From Leptospirales bacterium (GTDB taxonomy: Bacteria; Spirochaetota; Leptospiria; Leptospirales; Leptonemataceae), in contig JAEUSB010000081.1 in NCBI GenBank assembly GCA_016788865.1, positions 1 to 64,000 of the forward strand: a stretch of 64,000 nucleotides of DNA, given 5' to 3'. Positions within the stretch are counted from its first letter, which is position 1; every line of letters starts with the position of its first letter. Positions 16,513-24,953 of this stretch are shown one piece after another. Both the position numbers and the translations under genes were made by a program. The notes beneath the pieces are model-generated. The model made no database searches, was not told the origin of the DNA, and saw nothing but the letters and a program-made list of their open reading frames with translations.

Positions 16513-17462
16513 TGCGCAAACTAAAACACATTGTCGAATGGGGATTTGTTCGATCGCTTTTATTCGTATTCAGCCTGCTGCCGTATGAAAAAGGCAAGGT
16601 CTGGATGGGCAATGTCATGGGCTGGATGGGATACATTCCGGCAGTCAAACTCCGCCGCAGAATGATGGAGACGTTACGCATTGCATTTCCGGAGCATTCA
16701 GAAGAACGCAATCGGGAGATTGTGCTTAAGACTTTTAAGAACGTGGGTCATCAATCCATAGAATTCCTCACGCTCGAGAAGATGGATAAAGCCTGGCTCG
16801 ATAAGTATTTTGAATTCGAACCCACAGGGGCAGAAGCTGTGCGAAAGGCAGTTCGCGAGAAACGTGGCCAGCTGTTCGTGTTGGCGCATATGGGAAACTG
16901 GGAGATGCTAAATCAACCCATGACTCTGGGGACCGGTGTGCATATCAATCTGATTGTAGCACCCATGTCCAATCCGTACGGGGATAAATTCCTTTGTCGA
17001 ATTCGTAAGACACTGGGGACAAATCTGATCTACCCTCAAGATGTTGGACCTGATGTTTTGAAAGCCCTTGCACGGGGAGAGGCGGCTGCATTTGCTTCTG
17101 ATCAAAACGCGGGCAGACGCGGCCTGTTCATTCCTTTTCTTGGACAACCTGCGTCCACGCACACGGGCGCTGCCGTATTTTCGTATCTGAGCGGCGCTGA
17201 AATTTTCTATATTACCAATCTGCGTCTTCCCAATGGTCGATTCAGGATAGAAATTCTGCCAATGGGTCGAATTGACAAGAAGACGGTTAAGGACAAGGAA
17301 GCCTGCATCCAGGAGTTCACTTTACGTTACGTGGATATACTTGAGAAATACATACGAAAGTATCCGGATCAGTATTTCTGGTTGCACAATCGATTCAAGA
17401 CCAAGCCCCTTCCTGAAGATAAGATCATTCCCCGTGTGAATTTCGACTTGCAGCCCTACTAA
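16512..17462 (+). CDS. LpxL/HtrB-family lipid A-type acyltransferase
   Basis: 316 residues with one N-terminal membrane segment and the HTRB fold. The catalytic pair is H126-M-G-N-W-E131 (H-x4-E), followed by ASDQNAGRRG and an LPNGRFRIEI region characteristic of lauroyl/myristoyl transferases. It would add a secondary acyl chain to lipid A or a related glycolipid at the inner membrane. Start at 16512 follows AGGAGAG; it overlaps the acyltransferase-3 stop by one base. Confidence 0.88.
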   Translation: MRKLKHIVEWGFVRSLLFVFSLLPYEKGKVWMGNVMGWMGYIPAVKLRRRMMETLRIAFPEHSEERNREIVLKTFKNVGHQSIEFLTLEKMDKAWLDKYFEFEPTGAEAVRKAVREKRGQLFVLAHMGNWEMLNQPMTLGTGVHINLIVAPMSNPYGDKFLCRIRKTLGTNLIYPQDVGPDVLKALARGEAAAFASDQNAGRRGLFIPFLGQPASTHTGAAVFSYLSGAEIFYITNLRLPNGRFRIEILPMGRIDKKTVKDKEACIQEFTLRYVDILEKYIRKYPDQYFWLHNRFKTKPLPEDKIIPRVNFDLQPY

Positions 17463-17473
17463 CCCAAAGGGCC

Positions 17474-17980
17474 TCAATCGTCGCGTTCGCCAATTACTTC
17501 CTGGATAAAAAAGGCTGCGAGATCGTTCCTACCGGTCATCCCGGATTTCTCATACACAGCTCGCGCCTGGTTGCGTACCGTGCGCTCACTCTTGTCGAGC
17601 ATTGCTGCGATTTGTTTTGAGCTGTAGCCTCGAATCAAATGTTCCGCGATTTGAGTTTCGCTGGAGGAAAGGTTCCATTCTTTGAATTGATTCTGGATTG
17701 CCTCCCACATTAGGTTAATAGCATCCGGGTTGCGTTTTCTAAATTCTTCGTTCTCGCGCTGAAGTTGTCGCATACTCGCACGGCTCTTCCGCAGGTCAAC
17801 CGCGGCCGAATACAGGATGTACGTTGAACCACCAAACACCAACAGGATTATCAATCCGTCGACGAAGACGCCAAGCGTAAGCCCTTCTTCCAGAAAATCG
17901 ATCACGCCATCGACGCCCTCGGCAATCGCAACAAGGATCAGGATCCATGCGTAGACTAGTATGCGCTTAATTCCCAGCAC
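17474..17980 (-). CDS. Membrane-anchored LuxR-type transcription regulator
   Basis: 168 residues: two predicted membrane helices (about 6-24 and 36-58), a coiled-coil linker (about 62-85, SRASMRQLQRENEEFRKRNP), and a C-terminal LuxR/GerE helix-turn-helix (about 101-160, LSSSETQIAEHLIRGYSSKQIA and SERTVRNQARAVYEKSG). Binding DNA while tethered to the inner membrane is unusual though known in other families. Start is a GTG with CTGGAG five bases upstream. It is divergent from the small lipoprotein gene at 18095, with palindromes between them. Confidence 0.83.
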   Translation of the reverse strand: MLGIKRILVYAWILILVAIAEGVDGVIDFLEEGLTLGVFVDGLIILLVFGGSTYILYSAAVDLRKSRASMRQLQRENEEFRKRNPDAINLMWEAIQNQFKEWNLSSSETQIAEHLIRGYSSKQIAAMLDKSERTVRNQARAVYEKSGMTGRNDLAAFFIQEVIGERDD

Positions 17981-18013
17981 GGCTCCAGGATGTGTAAGGC
18001 GTTTATCTTTTCA

Positions 18014-18058
18014 AGTCAAATGACTCACGGTTTTACCGCTACGATAAGTCGGTCGACC
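18014..18058. promoter_or_regulatory. Two palindromes in the luxR/lipoprotein divergent region
   Basis: AGTCAAATGACT (18014-18025, 5-bp arms with 2-nt centre) and the perfect 8-bp GGTCGACC (18051-18058) lie between the divergent starts. They are plausible operator sites for the adjacent LuxR-type regulator; this is inference from symmetry and position. Confidence 0.4.
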
Positions 18059-18060
18059 CA

Positions 18061-18089
18061 TTGCGAGTCTGCATGTTGCAAAGTAGAAT
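18061..18089 (+). promoter_or_regulatory. Candidate promoter for small lipoprotein gene
   Basis: TTGCGA (18061-18066) and TAGAAT (18084-18089) are separated by 17 bases, matching 4/6 and 5/6 positions of the housekeeping consensus. The predicted transcript would start at about the GTG at 18095, so the mRNA may be leaderless or the true start is elsewhere. Confidence 0.4.
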
Positions 18090-18094
18090 AAACT

Positions 18095-18370
18095 GTGCAA
18101 GATGTTATCCGTTTTAGACTGCTACCGGCTATTCCATGCGCGAGCCTGATTCTCGTCGCGACCCTCCTTCAATGCCAATCGCCGAGGGACAAATGCCGTG
18201 ATACTTACCGCCCGGCACCCTGCTCCTTTTTCTTTACTGCGCTCTCAAAGGGTCAGAGCGATCTCGCTGATCCGAACATTTCTGTGAGTATGCTGATGTG
18301 CGCGGCTGAAATGGCCAGCCAGAGCAATTGCGACAAGGAGAGCTCACTACCCCGGGACCTCTCATTGTAG
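18095..18370 (+). CDS. Small Cys-rich candidate lipoprotein
   Basis: 91 residues beginning at a GTG. The N-terminus looks like a lipoprotein signal (LILVATLLQC, lipobox LLQC), and the mature part contains five further cysteines (C34, C43, C69, C79 and neighbours) that could form disulphides. No family is recognised. No ATG start is available and the reading frame is short, so it may be an accidental frame; the lipobox, Cys pattern and candidate promoter favour a real gene. Confidence 0.45.
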   Translation: MQDVIRFRLLPAIPCASLILVATLLQCQSPRDKCRDTYRPAPCSFFFTALSKGQSDLADPNISVSMLMCAAEMASQSNCDKESSLPRDLSL

Positions 18371-18419
18371 TCCCAAATATGATTTGAACTTCCTTGCCGC
18401 TTGTATTTTCTTTCGATGC

Positions 18420-19331
18420 ATGAGCTGGACCGAGCCGAACGACCCCGAATGCAAGACGCAAGAAGCCCTCGAACTTGTCATCGAGGCAAAAGAGCGTAAG
18501 ATCACCGATCACTTCTCAGTCCGGCGATTGATTCCAATCGCAAAGAAGCGATCGATTGGTCCCTTCATTTTCTTTGATCATATGGGTCCCGTGGATCTCT
18601 TACCAGAAAACGATTCTGACGTTTTGCCGCATCCGCATATCGGCCTGGCAACTGTGACGTACCTTTTTGAAGGTGAAATATTTCACCGCGACCGCATTGG
18701 TTCCGCAATTCCTATCCGCCCGGGAGACATCAACTGGATGACGGCCGGAAGAGGAATCGTTCATTCTGAACGGACCACGCCAGAAGAATCGGGGAAAAGG
18801 CGGCGGCTCCATGGTCTGCAACTCTGGGTAGCGCTTCCGGCTGAACAGGAAGAAACCGATCCGGCCTTTGAACATCAGGATGCAGCTGCACTGCCCGCGA
18901 CGGAAATCGGTGGAGTAAAATTGCGCATCCTTGCTGGCAGCGCTTATGGACAGAAATCACCCGTTAGGATCCTGTCACCTTTGTTCTATGTTGATGCACA
19001 CCTCCCGGCAAACACGGAGCTTGAAATCACAGAAGAGTACGCTGAGCGGTCCGCATATATTGTTTCAGGATCAGTGTCGTATAACGGTGTAATTTACAAA
19101 CCAGGAACAATGCTGGTCTTCCAGCCCGCAGCAAAGAGCCGGATCAAAGCAACAGAGGAGACGCGTGTGATGTTGCTCGGTGGGCCACCCCTGGATGGCC
19201 CACGTCACATGTACTGGAATTTTGTTTCCACGTCGCGCGATCGCATTGAGAAAGCTAAACGAGACTGGGCGGAACGGCGTTTTCCAGCAATTCCCGATGA
19301 TGATATCGAGTTCGTTCCTCTCCCGGCCTGA
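18420..19331 (+). CDS. Pirin family protein
   Basis: 303 residues, two cupin domains. The metal-binding set is visible in the N-terminal cupin: HPHIGLATVTYLFEGE with later HRD, matching the H-x-H...H...E pattern of pirins, and the RGIVHSERT motif follows. Pirins are cytoplasmic Fe-binding proteins; some oxidise quercetin, others act as redox regulators. ATG at 18420 is preferred; a longer frame begins only at a TTG. No obvious operon partner. Confidence 0.9.
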   Translation: MSWTEPNDPECKTQEALELVIEAKERKITDHFSVRRLIPIAKKRSIGPFIFFDHMGPVDLLPENDSDVLPHPHIGLATVTYLFEGEIFHRDRIGSAIPIRPGDINWMTAGRGIVHSERTTPEESGKRRRLHGLQLWVALPAEQEETDPAFEHQDAAALPATEIGGVKLRILAGSAYGQKSPVRILSPLFYVDAHLPANTELEITEEYAERSAYIVSGSVSYNGVIYKPGTMLVFQPAAKSRIKATEETRVMLLGGPPLDGPRHMYWNFVSTSRDRIEKAKRDWAERRFPAIPDDDIEFVPLPA

Positions 19332-19341
19332 ATCGTATTGT

Positions 19342-19992
19342 TTAAGATCCCGCCGTGTTCCCCGCAACGGTCGACCTCGCCTTTCTGGCCTTGCGTATGC
19401 GATAGATTATGTAAAGTACAATCAGTGGCGATAGCCAGATTGAAATGTAAATCAGGGAAAGCAGCGCGCTTGCAACACCTAGAAATGCATCCTTGAAGGC
19501 TGGAATCCGCAGTCCATCTTGCTCTGCAGGTCCTGTTACACGAATTTCAATAAGGTACTCACGCATTTGCTGTGGAGAGTCTTTAGCCGCAACTGAACCG
19601 GGATCAGTTGGCACTCTGGGAGTTGCATTCTCTTTAGGGACTGAAGGCGTTGCAGGTAAGGCTTGGGTGGTTTCAGACTTTAGCTTTCCTATAGAAGAAA
19701 GTTCTTTCATGGAATCAAAGAACTTGTTCTCGGGAACTCCAATGACTGCCTGGTAGTGTGACTCCGTGCCAGTATCCGACGAACTCTGAACCAGTCGGCC
19801 GTTCCTCTGCGCGATTCCAAGGACTGCAAGGCGGGATGCAGGCACATCCTCCGACGTGAACACCAACAAAGCCTGCGCATTCGAGGTGGACGGTGTTTCG
19901 AGCTTACCGCATGAGATCACCGAAGCCAATAGAAGCAATGGCAAAAATAGATAGGCCCTGGACAGTTTGGAAAAAAAGTGACAAGGTTTCAT
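19342..19992 (-). CDS. Lipoprotein with DUF4349-like layout
   Basis: 216 residues: lipoprotein signal with LLLLASVISC, a beta-rich exported region containing YQAVIGVPENKFFDSMKELSSIG, a Pro/Thr linker, then a C-terminal membrane helix (about 180-203) with a basic tail. This lipid-anchor plus C-terminal transmembrane layout, with the alternating ...GVP...L...G strand, resembles DUF4349 proteins. Function is not known. The ATG at 19992 is divergent from, and 23 bases from, the L,D-transpeptidase start. Confidence 0.65.
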   Translation of the reverse strand: MKPCHFFSKLSRAYLFLPLLLLASVISCGKLETPSTSNAQALLVFTSEDVPASRLAVLGIAQRNGRLVQSSSDTGTESHYQAVIGVPENKFFDSMKELSSIGKLKSETTQALPATPSVPKENATPRVPTDPGSVAAKDSPQQMREYLIEIRVTGPAEQDGLRIPAFKDAFLGVASALLSLIYISIWLSPLIVLYIIYRIRKARKARSTVAGNTAGS

Positions 19993-20015
19993 CGTTGGCA
20001 AAGTTACTACAGAAC

Positions 20016-20720
20016 ATGGAGATCAGCAAGCCCCTTCGCACCCTTTCTTTGTATTTTTTTTTATGCCCCATTTTACTTTCAACATGCGTCAGAGCGGAGA
20101 GAACATTGAACGCGGAGAAAGCCATCGCGATAGTAGCAGCGCGTTACAGGATGAAGGCGATGTTTGAAGCCCAGGGGCTATTCTACCCTCCAAAGGAAGT
20201 TGCCTTGATTGGCCTCAAGCAGGAGAAGCAGCTGGAGGTCCGCGCAAAGGTGCCAACCGGTTGGGTCAAAGTAAAATCCTACCCAATCGTGAAAGCAAGC
20301 GGCAAGCCGGGACCAAAACTCCGGGAAGGTGATCGTCAGGTGCCGGAAGGTGTTTATAGAATTTCTCGCCTGAATCCAGAAAGCAGCTACTATCTATCCT
20401 TGAAGCTAAATTTTCCAAACGACTTTGATCTCGAGCATGCTGAAGCGGAGAATCGGACTGAGCCTGGCAGTGATATTTTCATTCACGGCAAAGATGTGTC
20501 AACAGGCTGCCTTGCCATGGGAGACCCGGCCATTGAAGAAATTTATGCGCTGGCGTATGACACTGGTTACGAAAACATTGCTGTCGTGATTGCACCTAAC
20601 GATCTCAGAACGGCAGCACCGGTAACAAAAATGGATTCCGTTCCGTCATGGACTAAAGATCTTTACGCAGAAATAAAAACTCAGCTAACAAACTACAGCA
20701 AAGTAGAAAAAATCCGATAG
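20016..20720 (+). CDS. L,D-transpeptidase (YkuD)-family protein
   Basis: 234 residues with a signal segment (about 7-27) and a YkuD-like domain. The catalytic motif is H157-G-K-D-V-S-T-G-C165-L, the Cys nucleophile and His in the family arrangement; the surrounding VPEGVYRISRLNPES is also typical. Expected to cross-link peptidoglycan or attach proteins to it in the periplasm. The ATG at 20016 is chosen over an earlier frame lacking a proper signal. It is followed closely by a DUF3052-like gene. Confidence 0.83.
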   Translation: MEISKPLRTLSLYFFLCPILLSTCVRAERTLNAEKAIAIVAARYRMKAMFEAQGLFYPPKEVALIGLKQEKQLEVRAKVPTGWVKVKSYPIVKASGKPGPKLREGDRQVPEGVYRISRLNPESSYYLSLKLNFPNDFDLEHAEAENRTEPGSDIFIHGKDVSTGCLAMGDPAIEEIYALAYDTGYENIAVVIAPNDLRTAAPVTKMDSVPSWTKDLYAEIKTQLTNYSKVEKIR

Positions 20721-20729
20721 GGAGAAACT

Positions 20730-21131
20730 GTGGCAGGTTATTCAAAAAAAGGACTTCTCGGGAAACTCGGAATCAAGTCGGGGCAGACTATCCTGTTCCT
20801 GAATCCGCCTTCAGACTACTCCTCTGAGTTGGGCGCATTGCCGGAAAAAGTGGAGCTCAAGCATGAGCTGGCCGGTGGTTTTCATTTGATTCAATTCTTT
20901 ACCAAGCACAAGTCTGAACTTGAAGAGAAACTGCCATTGCTCAAGGCAAGCCTCGTGGACAAAGGCATGCTCTGGGTTTCCTGGCCTAAGAAAGCCGCCA
21001 ATGTTGACACCGATATTACGGAAGATGTAATTCGCGCAGCTGCAATCAAGAATGGCATGGTGGATGTGAAGGTTTGCGCTGTGAACGATATCTGGTCCGG
21101 CCTAAAACTGGTGCGAAAAAAGGCTGATTAG
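20730..21131 (+). CDS. DUF3052-like small protein
   Basis: 133 residues, soluble. The sequence opens AGYSKKGLLGKLGIKSGQT and contains a FHLIQFFTKHKSELEEKLPLL segment and MLWVSWPKKA, matching the small conserved bacterial DUF3052 family of unknown function. GTG start preceded by GGGAGAAACT. Nine bases separate it from the L,D-transpeptidase stop, so they may share a transcript. Confidence 0.8.
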   Translation: MAGYSKKGLLGKLGIKSGQTILFLNPPSDYSSELGALPEKVELKHELAGGFHLIQFFTKHKSELEEKLPLLKASLVDKGMLWVSWPKKAANVDTDITEDVIRAAAIKNGMVDVKVCAVNDIWSGLKLVRKKAD

Positions 21132-21148
21132 GCCCTGATTGCTAAGAA

Positions 21149-21922
21149 TTATTTTTCGCTGTCTGTTAGCGCCACACCCATCAGCTTCATGGGTTTTCCA
21201 ATAGTCTCACGAATCCGATCAGACAGCTGATCCAGACTGGCATCCGCATATGCTTCCGGCGGGATGGGATCGTGAATTTCCACCTGCACCAGCCCAGGGT
21301 AAATTCTCTGAATCCAGACTTTTTGCTTTGCAGGCATTATGTGATGCGCGCCCCAGATAGTAACGGGCTGAATTGTTACATTGGCTTTCTTCGCAAGAAC
21401 AAAGGCACCCTTCTTGAAGTCGAGCATTCCCTCGTCCGGGTTCTCACTGCGAGTGCCCTCCGGAAAAATAATAACCGATGCCCCTTTCTGAATTCGTTGT
21501 GCGGCCTGGAATAGAGATTCCATTGCCTTCTTCCTGTCTCCGCGCTCAACCGGAATGTATCCCGCGCCACGCATCCCCCAACCTACGAATGGGATTTGGA
21601 AGAGCGAGGCCTTGGCCATCCAGCGAAACTCTGTATTTAGAACAGAATAGAAAACCGGAATATCAAACATGCTCTGGTGATTTGCAAGGTAGATTACCGG
21701 ACCATCGCGGTAGATCTTCTCCACACCAACCGCCTCAATCCGCATTCCGGAAAGGAATGCAAGGGTACGGCCCCAGAAGGTAGCAATTGCATGAACGGCC
21801 TTCTGCATTCCGAAGATACCAAATGGCAAAGTTGTGAGTGCCAGGATGAATGTGATGGTTAACAGAAGAACCCAAAGAAAAAGCGACCTGATCAAATGAA
21901 GCGGATTGTTCTGACGAGCCAT
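21149..21922 (-). CDS. 1-acyl-sn-glycerol-3-phosphate acyltransferase (PlsC family), second copy
   Basis: 257 residues with an N-terminal membrane helix (about 12-33) and PlsC motifs: NHQSMFD (block I), MRGAGYIPVERGD, and the FPEGTRS motif (block III). It acylates lysophosphatidate or related lysolipids at the inner membrane. ATG at 21922 chosen; the longer frame starts at TTG. It is only about 45% recognisably alike in motif surroundings to the 7058-7804 gene by eye, so not a recent duplicate. Confidence 0.87.
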   Translation of the reverse strand: MARQNNPLHLIRSLFLWVLLLTITFILALTTLPFGIFGMQKAVHAIATFWGRTLAFLSGMRIEAVGVEKIYRDGPVIYLANHQSMFDIPVFYSVLNTEFRWMAKASLFQIPFVGWGMRGAGYIPVERGDRKKAMESLFQAAQRIQKGASVIIFPEGTRSENPDEGMLDFKKGAFVLAKKANVTIQPVTIWGAHHIMPAKQKVWIQRIYPGLVQVEIHDPIPPEAYADASLDQLSDRIRETIGKPMKLMGVALTDSEK

Positions 21923-21959
21923 GCGCAATTTCTGCGCGCTCAATCGTTTCAGGTCAATC

Positions 21960-22991
21960 TTAAAACGCTTCGTTGCCGGATTCGATTCGTTCTACCTGGT
22001 CTTCAAGATCATTGATCTGCTCTAACCAGTAGCCCTCCGTTCCAAAGTGCGGAAACGATGCGGGGAAAGCAGGATCTTCAAAGCGTCGGGCGATCCAGGC
22101 ACTGAAGTGAACATACCGCAGAGCCCTTAGCGGTTCAATCAACCGAACGCTGCGTCGATCGAAGTCACGCATCTGCTCATATCCAACCAGCAAGGCATCG
22201 AACGCTGTTAGGTCAGGGCAGGCCAACCAGAGATCCTGAATGGGAGGCCCTGACACCATGTCATCAAAGTCGATCAAGAATGGACCTGTGCCGGTCCAGA
22301 GAATGTTTCCGGGATGACAATCCCCATGCAAACGAATGCGCGCAAGGCCCGGGAGGAATTCGCTGGGCCTGGAAAACTCAGCCATTAGATCTGCGTACGT
22401 TGCGCAAATCGATTCCACAAGGCGCTGGTATCTAGTCACCATGTTGCCCGGCACAAACTTATGATCCATCAAGTATTTTAGATTCGATAACCCGTATGTT
22501 TCTTCAGATAATTGAATGCGATGTTCTGCCTGTCGCGCCTCGCCAACGTTATGCACCCTTGCAAGCAGTCTGCCCAGCTGTTCCAGCTGTTCGCCGTTAG
22601 TTTCGTCGAGCTGTCTACCCCCAACGCGAGCAAATAGAGAGAAATGAATACCAGAGGCCGCAGCCGTATGCAATGTTTCACCATCAGGAAAGGGCAAAGG
22701 AATCGTGCAGGGAATCTCGTTTTGATGCAGCTCAAGTAGGAACGAATGCTCCTCAAGAATTTGCTCGCGGGTCCATCGACCCGGGCGGTAGAACTTAACG
22801 ATTCGAAACGCCTGCGATCTATCATCCGGTATGGCGTCAAGGTCGAGCTCAACTTCATACACGCGATTTTCCATTGAGTTCCGTTGCAGGCAGCGGCCAG
22901 TAGTTGCAATACCTGCTTCTTCGACGCATTCGAGAATGATCTCGGGGCGCAGATCAAAGAAGTACTTTGTTTCTTCTCCCCAGGCGGACAT
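21960..22991 (-). CDS. srkA: SrkA/YihE-type stress-response kinase
   Basis: 343 residues of the RdoA/SrkA aminoglycoside-phosphotransferase-like fold. Family signatures: NRVYEVE near residue 40, IVKFYRPGRWTREQILEEHSF, FARVGGRQLDETN, the catalytic loop LHGDCHPGNILW and FLIDFDDMVSGP. E. coli SrkA is a protein kinase countering Cpx/MazEF-linked death; role here is by family. I start at the ATG at 22991, which gives the normal N-terminus before NRVYEV; no strong Shine-Dalgarno is visible. Divergent from the RBBP9-like gene. Confidence 0.88.
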   Translation of the reverse strand: MSAWGEETKYFFDLRPEIILECVEEAGIATTGRCLQRNSMENRVYEVELDLDAIPDDRSQAFRIVKFYRPGRWTREQILEEHSFLLELHQNEIPCTIPLPFPDGETLHTAAASGIHFSLFARVGGRQLDETNGEQLEQLGRLLARVHNVGEARQAEHRIQLSEETYGLSNLKYLMDHKFVPGNMVTRYQRLVESICATYADLMAEFSRPSEFLPGLARIRLHGDCHPGNILWTGTGPFLIDFDDMVSGPPIQDLWLACPDLTAFDALLVGYEQMRDFDRRSVRLIEPLRALRYVHFSAWIARRFEDPAFPASFPHFGTEGYWLEQINDLEDQVERIESGNEAF

Positions 22992-23103
22992 AAAGCCATC
23001 TGTGAATCGTCCCGCTCTACTACCAGTCCAATCCAATCCGGCAGATCGCATCATGAATCCGAGTTGTGATTGAAGGATACAGGGCCAGAGAAAAAACGCG
23101 ATC

Positions 23104-23628
23104 ATGTACTTGATCGTGCCAGGAATCAATGGCTCGGGGCCTGAACACTGGCAAACGCTCTGGGAAAGGGCTGATTCCTCTTTTGTCCGGGTCAAACAAA
23201 AGGACTGGGACAATCCGGAACTCGACACCTGGATGGAAGCTCTCAACCGCGCAGTCGAGGAAACACCAGGAAGCTGGATTGTAGCACACAGCCTGGGCTG
23301 CCTCATGATTGTATCCAGGAAGTTTGCGGGTGCGGTAAAGGGTGCTTTCCTTGTAGCTCCTCCCGACCCTGCCGGCCCGGAATTCCCAAGCGTGGCCCGC
23401 AGTTTCGCGGATGTGGAACAGGGAAGACTCAGGTTCCCTACCATGATAGTGGCTAGCGAGAATGATCCGTACGCTACCATTGAGTTCGCACGCAGATGCG
23501 CGACAACCTGGGGATCACAATTTCGTTCTGTTGGCAAGAAGGGCCACATTAACAGTAGTTCCGGCCTTGGCTTCTGGCAGGAAGGCTATGACCTGTTCCT
23601 GAAATTCACTAAGGATGAAGGACGTTAG
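23104..23628 (+). CDS. RBBP9/YdeN-family alpha/beta hydrolase
   Basis: 174 residues, a compact serine hydrolase. It opens MYLIVPGINGSGPEHWQ, has the elbow AHSLG with S63, an acid in ASENDPYA and His in KKGHINSSSG, matching the RBBP9/YdeN family. Substrate unknown; cytoplasmic. Standard length. The gene is divergent from the SrkA-like gene. Confidence 0.88.
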   Translation: MYLIVPGINGSGPEHWQTLWERADSSFVRVKQKDWDNPELDTWMEALNRAVEETPGSWIVAHSLGCLMIVSRKFAGAVKGAFLVAPPDPAGPEFPSVARSFADVEQGRLRFPTMIVASENDPYATIEFARRCATTWGSQFRSVGKKGHINSSSGLGFWQEGYDLFLKFTKDEGR

Positions 23629-23671
23629 TCGAAATATCTTTTTGTTCGCGGGTGCGGAAGACTCCCTCGCC

Positions 23672-23941
23672 TCACAAGCGATTGTTCAGACTCAGGAGAT
23701 TCTGTTCAAACTCGAACTCGATTTCGGATTCATCCATGTCGTTGGCAGCCATTCTTGCCAGATCCATCAGCTGCGCATGAAGTGCTGGCCTCTCTTTTAA
23801 GAGATAGGTAAATAGCCCCCGGCGTTGGATTGCCTGAATCAACTCTTGAAATTCGAGGATTGTGAATTCAAAACGATGCGCCTCGCAAATCCAGTAGATT
23901 AGGTCACCTGACCGGTGACCGATTGAGTGAAAACGTGGCAC
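23672..23941 (-). CDS. Small hypothetical protein
   Basis: 89 residues from a GTG, largely helical with an acidic C-terminus (MDESEIEFEFEQNLLSLNN), no signal or membrane segment. It fills the only open gap between the RBBP9-like and dus genes and its composition looks coding, but no family is recognised. Evidence is limited to the open frame and sensible composition. Confidence 0.4.
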   Translation of the reverse strand: MPRFHSIGHRSGDLIYWICEAHRFEFTILEFQELIQAIQRRGLFTYLLKERPALHAQLMDLARMAANDMDESEIEFEFEQNLLSLNNRL

Positions 23942-23990
23942 GACATCAAAAAAGGTGGCGCCCCTTCCTATTCAAGGAATTTCTTGGAGG

Positions 23991-24953
23991 ATGGAAGCGG
24001 CGTTCCATATTGAGTCAATTCCCATCTACGGGCGAGTCTTCCTCTCGCCCATGGCAAATTTTTCGGACAGCCCCTACAGAAAACTTTGCCGGCGCTTTGG
24101 TGCGGCCTTTTCGTTCTGTGAATTTGTGCCTGCTGAGACGATCGCTGTGCGCGATCCGGATTATCTTAGTATGCTCCGGTTTGAGGAAGAAGAACGACCA
24201 CTGATCTTTCAGTTGTTTGGGAACAACTGCGATACTTTAGCTGAGGCCGCCCGGGTCGCAATGGAATACCAGCCTGATGTAATCGATCTGAACATGGGCT
24301 GCTCAGTTCAACAGATTGCGGGCAACGGCTCCGGAGCGGCGTTGCTGCGGACTCCATTGCTGGCGGGACAAATGATCGAACGATTGCGAAAAACAGTCCC
24401 CGTTCCTGTTACCGCCAAGATTCGTCTGGGGTGGGACGATTCGTCTCGAAACTACCTGGAAGTTGCGCGCATTTTACAGGAATCGGGTGTTGCAATGGTA
24501 TCGGTCCACGGAAGAACCAAAGCACAGGCCTACACTGGCACTGCGGATTGGAGTGCAATCGCAGAGGTTAAGGCTAATGCACGTGTCCCCGTCCTTGGTG
24601 TGGGCGATGTTCTGAATCACTCCGACGGATTGGATCGAATTCGGAAGTGGGGCGTGGATGGCGTACTGATAGGCCGCAATGCTGCGGGAAACCCCTGGGT
24701 ATTCAAGGGAATGGACAGGTCGCTTGTCCCGCCGGAAGAGATTCTCGGTGTGATGCTGGAGCATTTCCGGGATATGCTGAGATTTTACGGCGAGCGCGGA
24801 TGCATCCTGTTCAGAAAACACGCTGCTCGTTATGTGCGCGGATTCGAGGGTGCAGATGATTTAAGAGCAAAGTTATTGCAGACCGCTACTCCGGAAGATT
24901 TCGAAACTAACGTTATGCGATTTATCGCTAATGCGAGCGCTCCCATCCTTTGA
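23991..24953 (+). CDS. dus: tRNA-dihydrouridine synthase (DusB type)
   Basis: 320 residues of a flavin TIM barrel that reduces uridines in tRNA. Motifs: FLSPMANFSDSPYR near the start, FQLFGN, the active-site Cys in NMGC104S, KIRLGWDD, SVHGRTKAQAYTG for FMN phosphate binding, and VDGVLIGRNAAGNPWVF. ATG at 23991 with a purine-rich stretch upstream (AAGGAA, GGAGG). Its C-terminus overlaps the convergent lipoprotein gene by 26 bases. Confidence 0.93.
   Translation: MEAAFHIESIPIYGRVFLSPMANFSDSPYRKLCRRFGAAFSFCEFVPAETIAVRDPDYLSMLRFEEEERPLIFQLFGNNCDTLAEAARVAMEYQPDVIDLNMGCSVQQIAGNGSGAALLRTPLLAGQMIERLRKTVPVPVTAKIRLGWDDSSRNYLEVARILQESGVAMVSVHGRTKAQAYTGTADWSAIAEVKANARVPVLGVGDVLNHSDGLDRIRKWGVDGVLIGRNAAGNPWVFKGMDRSLVPPEEILGVMLEHFRDMLRFYGERGCILFRKHAARYVRGFEGADDLRAKLLQTATPEDFETNVMRFIANASAPIL

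Noticed and set aside
22992-23549. N-terminal extension of the SrkA-like frame
   Set aside because: Runs antisense through the RBBP9-like gene and is unlike SrkA; family alignment places the start near 22991.
23615-23800. 61-residue plus-strand frame after the RBBP9-like gene
   Set aside because: Starts inside the hydrolase gene and overlaps the better small minus-strand frame; no signal or motif.
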